A stretch of DNA of 64,000 nucleotides, taken from positions 17,461 through 81,460 of the forward strand of contig JAHDQE010000027.1 of the NCBI GenBank assembly GCA_018433975.1. Reading direction: 5' to 3'. The translations under genes and the position numbers were made by a program. This stretch comes from Ornatilinea sp. GTDB taxonomy: Bacteria > Chloroflexota > Anaerolineae > Anaerolineales > Anaerolineaceae. The notes under the pieces were generated by a model, which worked only from the letters and a program-made list of their open reading frames with translations, did not search any database and was not told the origin of the DNA. This document shows positions 8,344 through 17,120 of the stretch, piece after piece. Positions within the stretch are counted from its first letter, which is position 1. The number at the start of each line of letters is the position of its first letter.

Positions 8344-9129
8344 ATGAAACAAAACCCATTACGTTTGAAACTGCAGGCTGGAGAATCGGTTTATGGAACA
8401 ATGGCGCAGGATTCAAGGTCGCCAACCATTTCTTTGCTCATGGAACAGGCCGGATGCGATTTTATGTTCTTCGATATGGAACATGGCCCCAACGATCTGG
8501 GTGTGGTTGCAGATATGGTCAAGGTCGCCAGGTTAACCCAGGTGGTTCCCCTGGTTCGGGTCCCCAACGATGAATATCACTTGATGGCAAGGGTCCTGGA
8601 TGCCGGGGCGAGGGGAATCATGATCCCTCGGATTGAAACCCGCGAACAGGTAGAAAATATTGTGTCATGCACCCATTATCCGCCGGTGGGCGTTCGTGGC
8701 TGTTCCGTTCCCAAAGGACATAATGACTATCGCACCCAGAGCCTGTGGGAGTTTACCGAACAGGCCAACCTGGAAAATATGATCATCTTGCAAATTGAGC
8801 GCAAAAAAGCAATTGAGAACATTGAAGAATTGGTATCGGTAGAAGGTGTAGATGCGGTTGTGCTGGGCCCGAATGACCTGGCTTTGAGCATGGGCGTCCG
8901 GGAAAAAGATTACCTGTCTGTGCTTGAGCCTGCGATCCAGAAAGTGCTGGATGCGGCCAAGAAATATAACGTTCCTTGCGGTATCCATACCGGCAATCTG
9001 GACTGGCTGATTGAATGGAATCGGCGTGGTATGCAAATTATTACGTTTTCCGATGATATTTCATTCTTACGCAGCGGTGCCGCAAATGGGATGAACAAAC
9101 TGCGAGAAGCTGCAAAAGCAAATTCCTGA
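8344..9129 (+). CDS. HpcH/HpaI family class II aldolase
   Basis: A 261-aa TIM-barrel aldolase of the HpcH/HpaI family, which cleaves 4-hydroxy-2-oxo acids to pyruvate (or an analogue) plus an aldehyde using a divalent metal. The catalytic His47 in FFDMEHGPND, the substrate Arg in PLVRVPN, the metal Glu in LQIERKKA and the metal Asp in LGPNDLAL are present. AAGGAG lies before ATG 8344. Members include 2-keto-3-deoxy-L-rhamnonate aldolase, HpaI and GarL; nothing here picks among them. Its position between a 2-hydroxyacid dehydrogenase and an amidohydrolase suggests a role late in degradation of the cluster's substrate. Confidence 0.9.
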   Translation: MKQNPLRLKLQAGESVYGTMAQDSRSPTISLLMEQAGCDFMFFDMEHGPNDLGVVADMVKVARLTQVVPLVRVPNDEYHLMARVLDAGARGIMIPRIETREQVENIVSCTHYPPVGVRGCSVPKGHNDYRTQSLWEFTEQANLENMIILQIERKKAIENIEELVSVEGVDAVVLGPNDLALSMGVREKDYLSVLEPAIQKVLDAAKKYNVPCGIHTGNLDWLIEWNRRGMQIITFSDDISFLRSGAANGMNKLREAAKANS

Positions 9130-9197
9130 TCAGGCCTTTGGCTTGGGAACATAGGATTATATCCGGAATAGATTTTACGCGAGGAGATTACTGGAAA

Positions 9198-10550
9198 ATG
9201 GAAAAATTACTCATAAAGAACGGCCTGATTGTTACGATGGATGCGGAAAGCCGGATCATCCGGAACGGCTCGATTTACATTGAAGATAACATCATCAAAG
9301 AAATTGGCCCCGACTCGGAGATCGGCAACAAAGAAGGCGCTAAAGAAATTGATGCGCATGATAAATTGATTATCCCCGGCATGATCAGCTGCCATAACCA
9401 TCTCTACAGTGCTGTCGTCCGCAGCATTCCGTATTCGGGGTTTGAATCCCCTGATTTCTCATTTGTTTCCTGGATGGATCGTTTCTGGCTGCCGCTGTTG
9501 GAGGACAGGGTGGACCAGCAGATCATGTATGCCGGAACCCGGGCGAACGTGCTGGATCACTTACGGAGCGGCATCACAACGACGGCGGATACTGCGGAAG
9601 GTTCTTATGCGCTTCCTGGAGCATTGGATGCGGTTGACCAGGCCTGTATCGAGACCGGTATTCGTGCAGTGCTTTCCTTTGAAACCACCGGACGCATCAG
9701 CGAGCAGAACGCGGCGATGGGGCTGCAGGAAAACATCAATTTCATTAAAAAGACTCGTGCCAGAGAGTATGACCGCATTATGGGCCGGATTGGGGTTCAT
9801 ACGACCTATACCTGTTCAACGGAGCTGCTTCAGGAAGTCAAGAAAGCCGCGGATGAACTCAACGCCGGTTATATGATGCACCATCTGGATGACCGCTACC
9901 ACCACATGGATACCTGTCTGCGGTTTGGAAAACGCCCAACACGCTACCTGGCGGATATCGGCTTCTTGAGTCCTAACTTGGTGCTGTTCCACTGCAGTTA
10001 CATTGATCAATGGCAGGACCCCGAAATTTTCAAAGAATTTGATGTCAAAGTTGCGCATAACGCGGAATCGAATGCAATTTTCAGCTTCTGGCCCGATATG
10101 ATGCACCTGCTCAAAGCCGGTGTTACCGTGGGTCTGGGCACGGATGGGCAGACCTTTAACTACTTTGAGGTGATGCGGACGGCCCAGATGATCCATCGCA
10201 TCAAGTACGAAAACCCGGAACTGATGAAGGATGATCTGGTATTGAGGATGGCTACTTCCGAAGCGGCTAAAGTTCTTCAACTCGAAGATCAAATTGGTTC
10301 CCTGGAAGTTGGAAAGAAAGCTGATATTGTTCTTTTGAATGATCGTTCAACGGTGCCGATCTTTGATGTCAATGCGATTAACTACATCGTCAATACCAGT
10401 GAACGCCTGGATGTAAATACGGTCATTGTGGACGGAGAAATTTTGCTTCAGGATGGCGAGTTCATCAAAGCCGATCAACAGGAAATTTACGCGCGATCCA
10501 AAGAAGAGGCTGTGAAGCTTTGGGAAAAGAATGATTGGCCGCTTCCATAA
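9198..10550 (+). CDS. Amidohydrolase, MTA/SAH deaminase-chlorohydrolase type (copy 1)
   Basis: A 450-aa metal-dependent hydrolase of the subfamily that holds 5-methylthioadenosine/S-adenosylhomocysteine deaminase, guanine deaminase and the triazine chlorohydrolases. The first metal motif is His66-x-His68 (ISCHNHLYS); later HHLDD, FHCSY and GLGTDGQ supply the remaining ligands. I chose ATG 9198 because GAGGAGA at 9181-9187 precedes it and MEKLLIKNGLIVTMDAE is the standard start of the small beta-domain. Compared with copy 3 (33982), the HAPYSC motif is altered here to HTTYTC, hinting at a different leaving group. It is followed by the BMP importer, so its substrate probably enters by that system. 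Confidence 0.85.
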   Translation: MEKLLIKNGLIVTMDAESRIIRNGSIYIEDNIIKEIGPDSEIGNKEGAKEIDAHDKLIIPGMISCHNHLYSAVVRSIPYSGFESPDFSFVSWMDRFWLPLLEDRVDQQIMYAGTRANVLDHLRSGITTTADTAEGSYALPGALDAVDQACIETGIRAVLSFETTGRISEQNAAMGLQENINFIKKTRAREYDRIMGRIGVHTTYTCSTELLQEVKKAADELNAGYMMHHLDDRYHHMDTCLRFGKRPTRYLADIGFLSPNLVLFHCSYIDQWQDPEIFKEFDVKVAHNAESNAIFSFWPDMMHLLKAGVTVGLGTDGQTFNYFEVMRTAQMIHRIKYENPELMKDDLVLRMATSEAAKVLQLEDQIGSLEVGKKADIVLLNDRSTVPIFDVNAINYIVNTSERLDVNTVIVDGEILLQDGEFIKADQQEIYARSKEEAVKLWEKNDWPLP

Positions 10551-10616
10551 ATGCTTGAAAGCCCATAAAGGGCCGGAAAGGAGGTAAACAAGAAAATATA
10601 CGTGATAGGAGTTTAA

Positions 10617-10650
10617 CGAATATATTCGAATTCAATCTCGTGAATCACGA
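10617..10650 (+). promoter_or_regulatory. Two adjacent perfect palindromes upstream of the importer operon
   Basis: CGAATATATTCG (10617-10628, 12 bp) and TCGTGA-A-TCACGA (10638-10650, 13 bp) lie side by side in the 127-bp leader before the BMP lipoprotein gene. Their position, with dyad centres 22 bp apart (about two helical turns), suggests operator sites. A third CGTGAT half-site appears just upstream near 10601. Confidence 0.5.
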
Positions 10651-10677
10651 AAATTAGTTTGAGGAGGAGTGCTAAAA

Positions 10678-11796
10678 ATGAAACGGCTGTATACAATACT
10701 TGTTGTACTGTTGGCTTTAGGAATGATGCTTTCCGCTTGTAGTCCTGCCCCCGCCGCAACGGAACAACCCGCTGCTGTGGAAGAACAACCTGCTGCGGAA
10801 GAAGTTGCCGAAGAGCCTGTAGCTGAAGAAGCTGCTGAAGAACCAGCTGCAGAAGAGGTAGTCGCAGAGCCTCTAAAAATTGCTTTGGTTCCTGCAGGCA
10901 GGATTGGACAGGAAGGCTTCATGTATCTGTCCGGCGTAGGCTACAAAAAAGCTGCTGCCGATTTTGGCCTTGAAGAGAGAATCCTGGAAAGTGATGTTGC
11001 AGAAGAATGGGAACGCAATGTACGTACCGCTGCTCAGGAAGGGTATGACCTGATTGTGGGCGTTGGGTCTACCATGCAGGATGCAGTTGCGAATGTTGCT
11101 CCTGATTTCCCGGATGTCCATTTTGCGCTGGTTGACTCCTATGTGGGTGGCGACAATGTGGTTGGCTTGATTTCCCAGGAACAGGAAGGGACCTACCTGG
11201 CCGGCGCTCTGGCCGCCATGATGACCACAGATACCAGCCTGGAGAACATGAATGACAAGAAAGTCATTGGGTTCATTGGTGGTATGGATATTCCCGTTAT
11301 TCATCGCTTCCTGGGCGGTTTACAGCAGGGTGCTGCTTATATTGATCCGGATGTAACCATCGAAGTTGCCTATGTGGGTTCATTCAACGATCCTGCTAAA
11401 GCAAAAGAACTTGCCCTGGCCATGATCCAGAACCAGGATGTCGACATTGTCTATTCTGTCGCCGGTTCTCCTGGCGATGCCGGTGTGTTTGAAGCAGTAG
11501 AGGAAACCGGAGTATACGGCATCGGTAGCGATGTCAATTGGGACGAACAGATCCCCGGCCGGATTCTCACCTCGGTTCTGAAACACACGGATGTGGCGGT
11601 TTATAGGGTCATCGAGAAAGAAGTTAATGGCGAATTCACTTCTGGCGAAGTGGCATACGGTGTTGCCAGTGGTGTGATGGATATCACCGATATGTCCGTC
11701 ATGGGCGACAAGATTCCGGATGATGTGAGAGCTACACTGGATGAAATTAAAGCCAAAATTACCAGTGGCGAAATTGTTGTTGAGCGGCCAGAATAG
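10678..11796 (+). CDS. BMP-family ABC transporter substrate-binding lipoprotein
   Basis: A 372-aa lipoprotein of the basic membrane protein (BMP/PnrA/Med) family, which binds purine nucleosides in several characterised members. The signal peptide ends in lipobox LSAC (Cys21), then an Ala/Glu/Pro-rich linker of about 45 residues, then the periplasmic-binding fold starting LKIALVPAGRIGQEGF. Also typical are DLIVGVGSTMQDAV, the HFALVDSY strand and VIGFIGGMDIPVIHRF. GAGGAGG at 10661-10667 supports ATG 10678 rather than the GTG three codons earlier. With the ATPase and two permeases downstream it forms a NupNOPQ/YufNOPQ-like importer; a nucleoside or base-like ligand is the best guess. Confidence 0.92.
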   Translation: MKRLYTILVVLLALGMMLSACSPAPAATEQPAAVEEQPAAEEVAEEPVAEEAAEEPAAEEVVAEPLKIALVPAGRIGQEGFMYLSGVGYKKAAADFGLEERILESDVAEEWERNVRTAAQEGYDLIVGVGSTMQDAVANVAPDFPDVHFALVDSYVGGDNVVGLISQEQEGTYLAGALAAMMTTDTSLENMNDKKVIGFIGGMDIPVIHRFLGGLQQGAAYIDPDVTIEVAYVGSFNDPAKAKELALAMIQNQDVDIVYSVAGSPGDAGVFEAVEETGVYGIGSDVNWDEQIPGRILTSVLKHTDVAVYRVIEKEVNGEFTSGEVAYGVASGVMDITDMSVMGDKIPDDVRATLDEIKAKITSGEIVVERPE

Positions 11797-11880
11797 GTAA
11801 GCGTTTGAATTTGGCAGCTGTGAATCAATGTTGGGTGACCAATTTTGATTAGAGCCGTGAATTAGCGGCATTTGCACGGA

Positions 11881-11946
11881 GGGGCCTTTCCGTTATGCAT
11901 ACGCAACAATTTTGGAGCGATTGCACCAACGGAAGGCCCCGGTTTT
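11881..11946 (+). terminator. Long stem-loop between binding protein and ATPase genes
   Basis: GGGGCCTTTCCGTT (11881-11894) pairs with AACGGAAGGCCCC (11928-11940), one bulged base, with a 33-nt loop and then GGTTTT. It lies in the 199-bp gap inside the importer operon and probably terminates part of the transcripts so the binding protein is made in excess. Confidence 0.65.
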
Positions 11947-11995
11947 ACCAGAGAATGTTTTTCGAGGTTCTGAAACTACAGGATGGTGACATTTG

Positions 11996-13531
11996 ATGGC
12001 AGAAGCGATTGCTGTAGAAAACATTGTTAAAACTTTTCCCGGTGTTCTGGCGAATGATAAGATCAGTTTTTCTGTGGAACAAGGAGAGATTCGTGCCATT
12101 GTTGGAGAGAATGGCGCCGGGAAAACAACGTTAATGAAAATCCTTTACGGGTTGCATAAACCGGATTCCGGAACAGTCCGTGTTAAAGGTAAAGAAGTAA
12201 AACTTTCAAACGCGCGGGATGCAATTGCTCTTGGGATTGGAATGGTGCATCAGCATTTTATGCTGGTTCCTTCTTTTACCCTCGCGCAAAATATTGTGTT
12301 GGGGGTGGAACCCAAGAAAAGCCTGTTGGTTGACGAAGAAGCCCTTGAAGAATCCGTTCAGGAAATTTCGGAAAAATATGGCTTGGCAGTCAACGTAAAC
12401 AAACTCGCAATGGATGCTTCGGTGGGCGAGCAGCAGCGCGCAGAAATCTTGAAAGCTTTGTACCGCGGAGCCGATATCCTCATTCTTGACGAACCGACTG
12501 CGGTATTAACGGATATGGAGACGGAGGATTTATTTGTCATGCTGCGTCGTCTGGCGGAAGCTGGCAAAACAATCCTTTTTATCAGTCATAAGCTTCGTGA
12601 AGTGCTGGCGATTTCCGATAACACCACAGTGATGCGAAGCGGGAAAGTGGTGGGGACAGTAAAGACTTCTGAAACGGATGATTGTGAGCTTGCAGAAATG
12701 ATGGTCGGGCGTGAAACAATCGGCGGCCGGATTCGGCAAATTGCAGAATGTGGTCAGCCTGTTTTACAGGTTGAAAACATCAGCGTTCTGGATAGCCGCG
12801 ACCTGATGGCTGTGCGGAATGTGAATCTGGAACTGCATTGTGGTGAAATCTTGGGGGTTGGGGGAGTGGATGGTAATGGACAGGAGGAATTTGTTGAGGC
12901 AATTATGGGGCTGCGCCCAATTCTCAACGGACGAATCCTTGTAGAAGGCAATGAAATTCAAAATCAGAGCACCCGGGAGATCCGCGAAGCTGGTGTGGCC
13001 TATATTCCCTCCGACCGCTATCGCTCGGGGATTGCTATGGAAGCATTGGTTTGGGAAAATCTGGTTGCCGGCGAATACTATCGCCCGCCCTATTCAAAAG
13101 GATTTTCGTTTGTATGGAAGGAAATTAATGAAGCTGCCGACTCGTTGGTTGAGAAGTTTCAAGTTTCTACTCCGGGATTGAATGTCCAGACTGGGAATCT
13201 TTCGGGGGGCAATATTCAGCGGTTGATCGCAGGACGGGAGTTAGGCTCAAATAAAGCACGGGTTGTTATTGCTTCACAGCCAACTCGGGGTATTGATATT
13301 GCCGGGACAGAAGCAATCCGTCAAATGCTGCTCGAGTATGCCGAAAGAGGGGCCGGGGTGATTCTTCTGTCAGCAGACCTGGATGAAGTGTTGGCGCTAA
13401 GTGATCGTGTGGTTGTCTTTTATGCTGGGAGGCTCTATGACGCTGGATATTGGGATGATGATATCCGACGTCGGGTTGGGCAACTCATGACGGGTGGAGA
13501 AGGAGGATGCAATGATGAAATTATCCCGTAA
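11996..13531 (+). CDS. BMP-type (nucleoside) ABC transporter, double ATPase
   Basis: A 511-aa protein with two ABC domains, as in RbsA/NupO-type importers. The N-terminal domain (about 5-235) has Walker A GENGAGKTT, the signature VGEQQRAEI and Walker B ILDEPTAVL. The C-terminal domain (about 260-500) has the degenerate Walker A typical of this class (GVDGNGQEE) and the signature LSGGNIQR. I take ATG 11996, the second of two adjacent in-frame start codons, with a GGATGGTGA-type SD. The 3' end overlaps the next permease gene by 20 nt, indicating translational coupling. Confidence 0.93.
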   Translation: MAEAIAVENIVKTFPGVLANDKISFSVEQGEIRAIVGENGAGKTTLMKILYGLHKPDSGTVRVKGKEVKLSNARDAIALGIGMVHQHFMLVPSFTLAQNIVLGVEPKKSLLVDEEALEESVQEISEKYGLAVNVNKLAMDASVGEQQRAEILKALYRGADILILDEPTAVLTDMETEDLFVMLRRLAEAGKTILFISHKLREVLAISDNTTVMRSGKVVGTVKTSETDDCELAEMMVGRETIGGRIRQIAECGQPVLQVENISVLDSRDLMAVRNVNLELHCGEILGVGGVDGNGQEEFVEAIMGLRPILNGRILVEGNEIQNQSTREIREAGVAYIPSDRYRSGIAMEALVWENLVAGEYYRPPYSKGFSFVWKEINEAADSLVEKFQVSTPGLNVQTGNLSGGNIQRLIAGRELGSNKARVVIASQPTRGIDIAGTEAIRQMLLEYAERGAGVILLSADLDEVLALSDRVVVFYAGRLYDAGYWDDDIRRRVGQLMTGGEGGCNDEIIP

Positions 13532-14615
13532 ACCTGCTCCAAATGAGCGATGGAAACAAATCCTTCTGGAAGTGGGGACTCAAATAGCAAATTATGCGGT
13601 GATCTTGCTTTTATCCTTATTTGTAGGAGCGCTTGTCATCTTTATGTCTGGAAAAGATCCAATTGCTTCTTATAAGGCAATTTGGCAGGGTGCGTTTGGA
13701 AATGGGATCAAGTTCGCGGATACATTGGACCGTTCTACCGTGTTGATGTTGAGCGGCCTGGCGGCTGCACTTGCATTTCGAACCAATGTAATTAATCTTG
13801 GCTTGGAAGGCCAGCTCTACGCAGGGGCTTTTGCTGCAGCATTGGTCGGTTTCAGCGTTCATGGACTTCCAAACTATGTTCATATTCCTCTGGCTTTGTT
13901 GGCCGGCGCTGTTATGGGAGGCTTATGGGGGGTGCCGGTTATTCTGTTGAAACTACGCTGGGGCATTACGGAGCTGGTTACGACTTTGATGTTGAATTAC
14001 ATTGCGATCCGGTTCTCGGAATATTTGATCGCCTTTCCTTTCCGTGATCCTACTGCTCCGATGCCGGGCACACCGGTGCTGGATGCCACAGCGCGGTTGC
14101 CCAAATTGGTTCAGGGATCTGTCTTGAATATTGGCTTTATCATCGCGCTCGTAATGGCTTTTGTCGTGTACTGGTTCCTTTTCCGATCCAAAATTGGATA
14201 CGAGATGCGCATGGTTGGCTATAACAAGGATTTCGCGGCGGCTTCTGGAATACCGGTGAATCGCAGCGCGATCCTGGCAATGGTTCTCAGCGGTGCACTG
14301 GTAGGGTTGGGGGGTGCGGCCGTGATTACGGGGTTCTTTGGAAGATTTTTAGGTTCTTTCTCATCGGGTTATGGATGGGATGGAATGATGATTTCTTTGC
14401 TTGCACAGAATCATCCCCTGGGAGTTATTCCCGCTTCGCTGTTTTACGCAGCGCTTGCGAATGGTGCGCTTGCCATGCAGTCCGCAACCGGGGTACCCCA
14501 AACCGTCGTTGTGATGGTCAAAGGCGCCACAATGTTCTTTGTTACCGTCAAAGTGTTTGCGACATTCTTTAGAAGGAGATTTGGAAAATGGCTGGCTTCG
14601 ACTTCGGACGCATAA
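13512..14615 (+). CDS. BMP-type ABC transporter permease 1
   Basis: A 367-aa membrane permease of the BPD_transp_2 (RbsC/YufP) family. Hydrophobic segments run through most of the protein after a short basic N-terminus, and the family hallmark ALAFRTNVINLGLEGQL in the first third is present. AAGGAGG at 13500-13506 fits ATG 13512 (or ATG 13515), inside the end of the ATPase gene. It pairs with the smaller permease that follows to form the channel. Confidence 0.93.
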   Translation: MMKLSRKPAPNERWKQILLEVGTQIANYAVILLLSLFVGALVIFMSGKDPIASYKAIWQGAFGNGIKFADTLDRSTVLMLSGLAAALAFRTNVINLGLEGQLYAGAFAAALVGFSVHGLPNYVHIPLALLAGAVMGGLWGVPVILLKLRWGITELVTTLMLNYIAIRFSEYLIAFPFRDPTAPMPGTPVLDATARLPKLVQGSVLNIGFIIALVMAFVVYWFLFRSKIGYEMRMVGYNKDFAAASGIPVNRSAILAMVLSGALVGLGGAAVITGFFGRFLGSFSSGYGWDGMMISLLAQNHPLGVIPASLFYAALANGALAMQSATGVPQTVVVMVKGATMFFVTVKVFATFFRRRFGKWLASTSDA

Positions 14616-15559
14616 TCACGCTTTCTTTATTCGCGGCCACTTTGCGAATGACCACTCCTGTATTGTTTGCGACATTGGGAGGTATATTCTCCAGTCAGGT
14701 GGGCATCTTCAATGTAGGTCTGGAAGCCCTGCTGGATATTGGTGCGTTCTTTGCTGTGGTAGGTAGTGTTCAAACGGGCAGTCCTTGGGGTGGTTTGCTG
14801 TATGCCATGGCGGCGTGTTTGTTCACCAGTTTTCTGTTTGCCGTAATACATCTGGAACTTAAAGCAAATGAGATCATCGTCGGTCTGGCATTAAATATAT
14901 TTGCTACAGGGCTGACGCGCTACCTGATGGTTGAAATGCTGGGCGCGACCGGGTTTTATCAGTCGGACCTCCTGATTGGGTTCAAGCTCGTGGATATTCC
15001 TCTGATAAAGGATATTCCGGTAGTGGGTGAACTCTTGAGCGGCCATTTCCCATTAGTTTATCTGGCTTTTGCTTTTGTTGTGCTGGTTTACGTAATTCTT
15101 TATAAGACCCCATTTGGTTTTCATCTCCGCGCGGTAGGTGAAAAGATTGAAGCAGCTGAATCGGTCGGCATCAACCCGCATAAGATGAAATACATTGGCT
15201 TGCTGTTAAGCGGGTTATTTTGTAGTTTCGGCGGCGCATTCCTCTCACTGTCTTACTTGAATCTGTTTTCCGAGAACATGACTGCCGGCCGTGGTTGGTT
15301 GGCTCTGGCGGCAATCAATTTTGGAAAAAACAGGCCGGTTCGCAGTTTGATAGCCTGTTTGATCTTCGGGTTTGCCGATGCGTTGGCACTGCGTTTGCAG
15401 CAGTTTGGGCTGCCGTCGCAACTTGTTTTGATGCTCCCTTATGTTTCTACTCTGGTTGTGCTGGTGCTCTCTGCAATATCGGATGAACACAAGAAAAAGA
15501 CCCAGGCCGCAAAACAACGCAATGCGAGTGAGGCTGCTGTGGTTGCAGCAGCGGATTAA
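14588..15559 (+). CDS. BMP-type ABC transporter permease 2
   Basis: A 323-aa membrane permease (YufQ-like) that overlaps permease 1 by 28 nt, with GAAGGAG before ATG 14588. Motifs SQVGIFNVGLEALLDIGAF and LELKANEIIVGLALN are characteristic of the second permease of BMP transporters. The C-terminus is short and Lys/Ala-rich, consistent with a cytoplasmic tail. This is the last importer gene; the next gene follows after 27 bp on the same strand. Confidence 0.93.
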   Translation: MAGFDFGRIITLSLFAATLRMTTPVLFATLGGIFSSQVGIFNVGLEALLDIGAFFAVVGSVQTGSPWGGLLYAMAACLFTSFLFAVIHLELKANEIIVGLALNIFATGLTRYLMVEMLGATGFYQSDLLIGFKLVDIPLIKDIPVVGELLSGHFPLVYLAFAFVVLVYVILYKTPFGFHLRAVGEKIEAAESVGINPHKMKYIGLLLSGLFCSFGGAFLSLSYLNLFSENMTAGRGWLALAAINFGKNRPVRSLIACLIFGFADALALRLQQFGLPSQLVLMLPYVSTLVVLVLSAISDEHKKKTQAAKQRNASEAAVVAAAD

Positions 15560-15586
15560 AACGATAGGACTCTTTCAAGGCGAGAC

Positions 15587-16288
15587 ATGGGACTGGCAGA
15601 TAAAGTAGTGCTGATTACGGGCGCGAGTGAGGGGATTGGCAAATCAATCGCTTTCCGCCTGGCGCAGGAGGGATGCTCCCTCGCGCTCGTTGCCAGGACC
15701 TCGGCGAACCTGCGAGAGACTCAGCTTAAAATTCGGGCTGAAAACGGGAAGGCAGATTTCTTCCCGGCGGATGTAAGCCGGCCGGACCAAGTCAAGGAAA
15801 TGGTCCAACAGGTTGTGAACCGTTTTGGCCGGATTGATGTGCTGGTCAATAATGTAGGAAAAGGGCTTCGGAAGCCTTTTATGGATTTGACGGATGAGGA
15901 TTGGCAGTTTCTGGTCAATGTCAACTTGACCAGTGTGGTCAATTGCAGTAAAGCTGTCCTTCCTCAAATGCGTGAGCAGGGTGGCGGGCAGATCATCAAT
16001 ATTGCCTCAAAATCGGGCCGGGTAGGCGAGGTGGAGTTTGTAGGGTACTGCGCGGTCAAGCATGGTGTGGTGGGGTTAACCCGTGCGTTGGCTTTAGAAG
16101 AAGCGCCGCATCATATTCGAGTTGTTGCAATATGCCCCGGTCCGGTTTCGACGGATGGGATGAAGCGGAATTTGGCGCACGTGGATATGTCGGATTGGCT
16201 CACCCCCGAAGATGTCGCGGATGCGGTCCTGTTTGCAATTTCCGATGCCGGAAGATCCATGCAGGGAAAAACAATAGATTTGTTCTAA
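15587..16288 (+). CDS. Short-chain dehydrogenase/reductase (SDR 1)
   Basis: A 233-aa classical SDR, likely NAD(P)-dependent. It has the cofactor motif TGASEGIG (11-18), NNVG (88-91), the catalytic Ser region NIASKSGR (Ser141 or Ser143), Tyr154 and Lys158 (YCAVK). The C-terminal substrate loop is short, ending near GKTIDLF. SDRs of this class oxidise alcohols or reduce ketones; the substrate is unknown. It lies 24 bp upstream of a second, only distantly similar SDR, so two redox steps on related intermediates are plausible. Confidence 0.88.
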   Translation: MGLADKVVLITGASEGIGKSIAFRLAQEGCSLALVARTSANLRETQLKIRAENGKADFFPADVSRPDQVKEMVQQVVNRFGRIDVLVNNVGKGLRKPFMDLTDEDWQFLVNVNLTSVVNCSKAVLPQMREQGGGQIINIASKSGRVGEVEFVGYCAVKHGVVGLTRALALEEAPHHIRVVAICPGPVSTDGMKRNLAHVDMSDWLTPEDVADAVLFAISDAGRSMQGKTIDLF

Positions 16289-16312
16289 TTCTGATTCAGG
16301 AGAGGTAAAAAG

Positions 16313-17080
16313 ATGGGAGAGCGGCTGGCTGGCAAAGTAGCGATTATCACCGGCGCATCAACAGGTATTGGAAAAGCTGCGGCCTTCCTTTTTGCAGAAA
16401 ATGGCGCCAGAGTAGTGATCGCAGACATTAACCGGGAAGGGGGAAAAAAAGTCGCGGAAGCGATTCAGGCAAAGGGGCAGGAAGCTTTATACGTTGCGGC
16501 AGATGTGACCCATCCCAAGCAGGTGCAGGCGATGGTGCAGCAAGCCCTGGAGCGATTCGGCAGGATCGATGTGCTCTATAACAATGCCGCCGTGAATTTC
16601 TTTGGGAAAGCGCTTGACACTTCATTGGAAGATTGGAACCGGGTGTTCTCTATCAATGTTGCCGGCGTTTTCCTGTGCTGTAAAAGTGTTATTCCGGTGA
16701 TGCAGGCTCAGGGCGGCGGTGCCATTGTCAACACTGCTTCTTCGGCAGGTCTGGTGGGGCTGCGGAATCTGGCGGCTTATACTGCCTCTAAAGGTGCCGT
16801 GCTTCAATTTACGAAGAATCTGGCATTGGATTATGCCGCAGATCACATTCGGGTCAATGCTTTATGTCCCGGAGTGACCGCCACGGAAATGACGATGCAG
16901 GTTATTGAAGACGACCCGGACCCTGTTGCAGCGCGGGCCCGTTTTGATCGGGTTATTCCGCGGGGGACAATGGCCGAGCCAATTGAAATCGCGCGGGTTG
17001 CTCTTTTCCTCGCCAGCGACGAGGCCTCCTATATGACCGGTGCAGCTGTTCCGGTGGATGGTGGGTACACTGCGGAATGA
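16313..17080 (+). CDS. Short-chain dehydrogenase/reductase (SDR 2)
   Basis: A 255-aa classical SDR of the FabG-like group. Motifs are TGASTGIG (13-20), NNAA (90-93), Ser143/144 in NTASSAG, and Tyr156-x3-Lys160 (YTASK), then the usual PGVTATEM and a C-terminal TGAAVPVDGGY. AGGAGAGG precedes ATG 16313. Although FabG-like in sequence, it sits in a catabolic gene run, so a hydroxyacid or sugar dehydrogenase role is more likely than fatty-acid synthesis. Confidence 0.88.
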   Translation: MGERLAGKVAIITGASTGIGKAAAFLFAENGARVVIADINREGGKKVAEAIQAKGQEALYVAADVTHPKQVQAMVQQALERFGRIDVLYNNAAVNFFGKALDTSLEDWNRVFSINVAGVFLCCKSVIPVMQAQGGGAIVNTASSAGLVGLRNLAAYTASKGAVLQFTKNLALDYAADHIRVNALCPGVTATEMTMQVIEDDPDPVAARARFDRVIPRGTMAEPIEIARVALFLASDEASYMTGAAVPVDGGYTAE

Positions 17081-17120
17081 AGTTAGACTGGGAACTGATT
17101 TTGATAAGGAGCATATTTGC

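Noticed and set aside
10551..10677. Purine riboswitch before the BMP importer
   Set aside because: The conserved junction sequences are absent; the leader holds palindromes instead.
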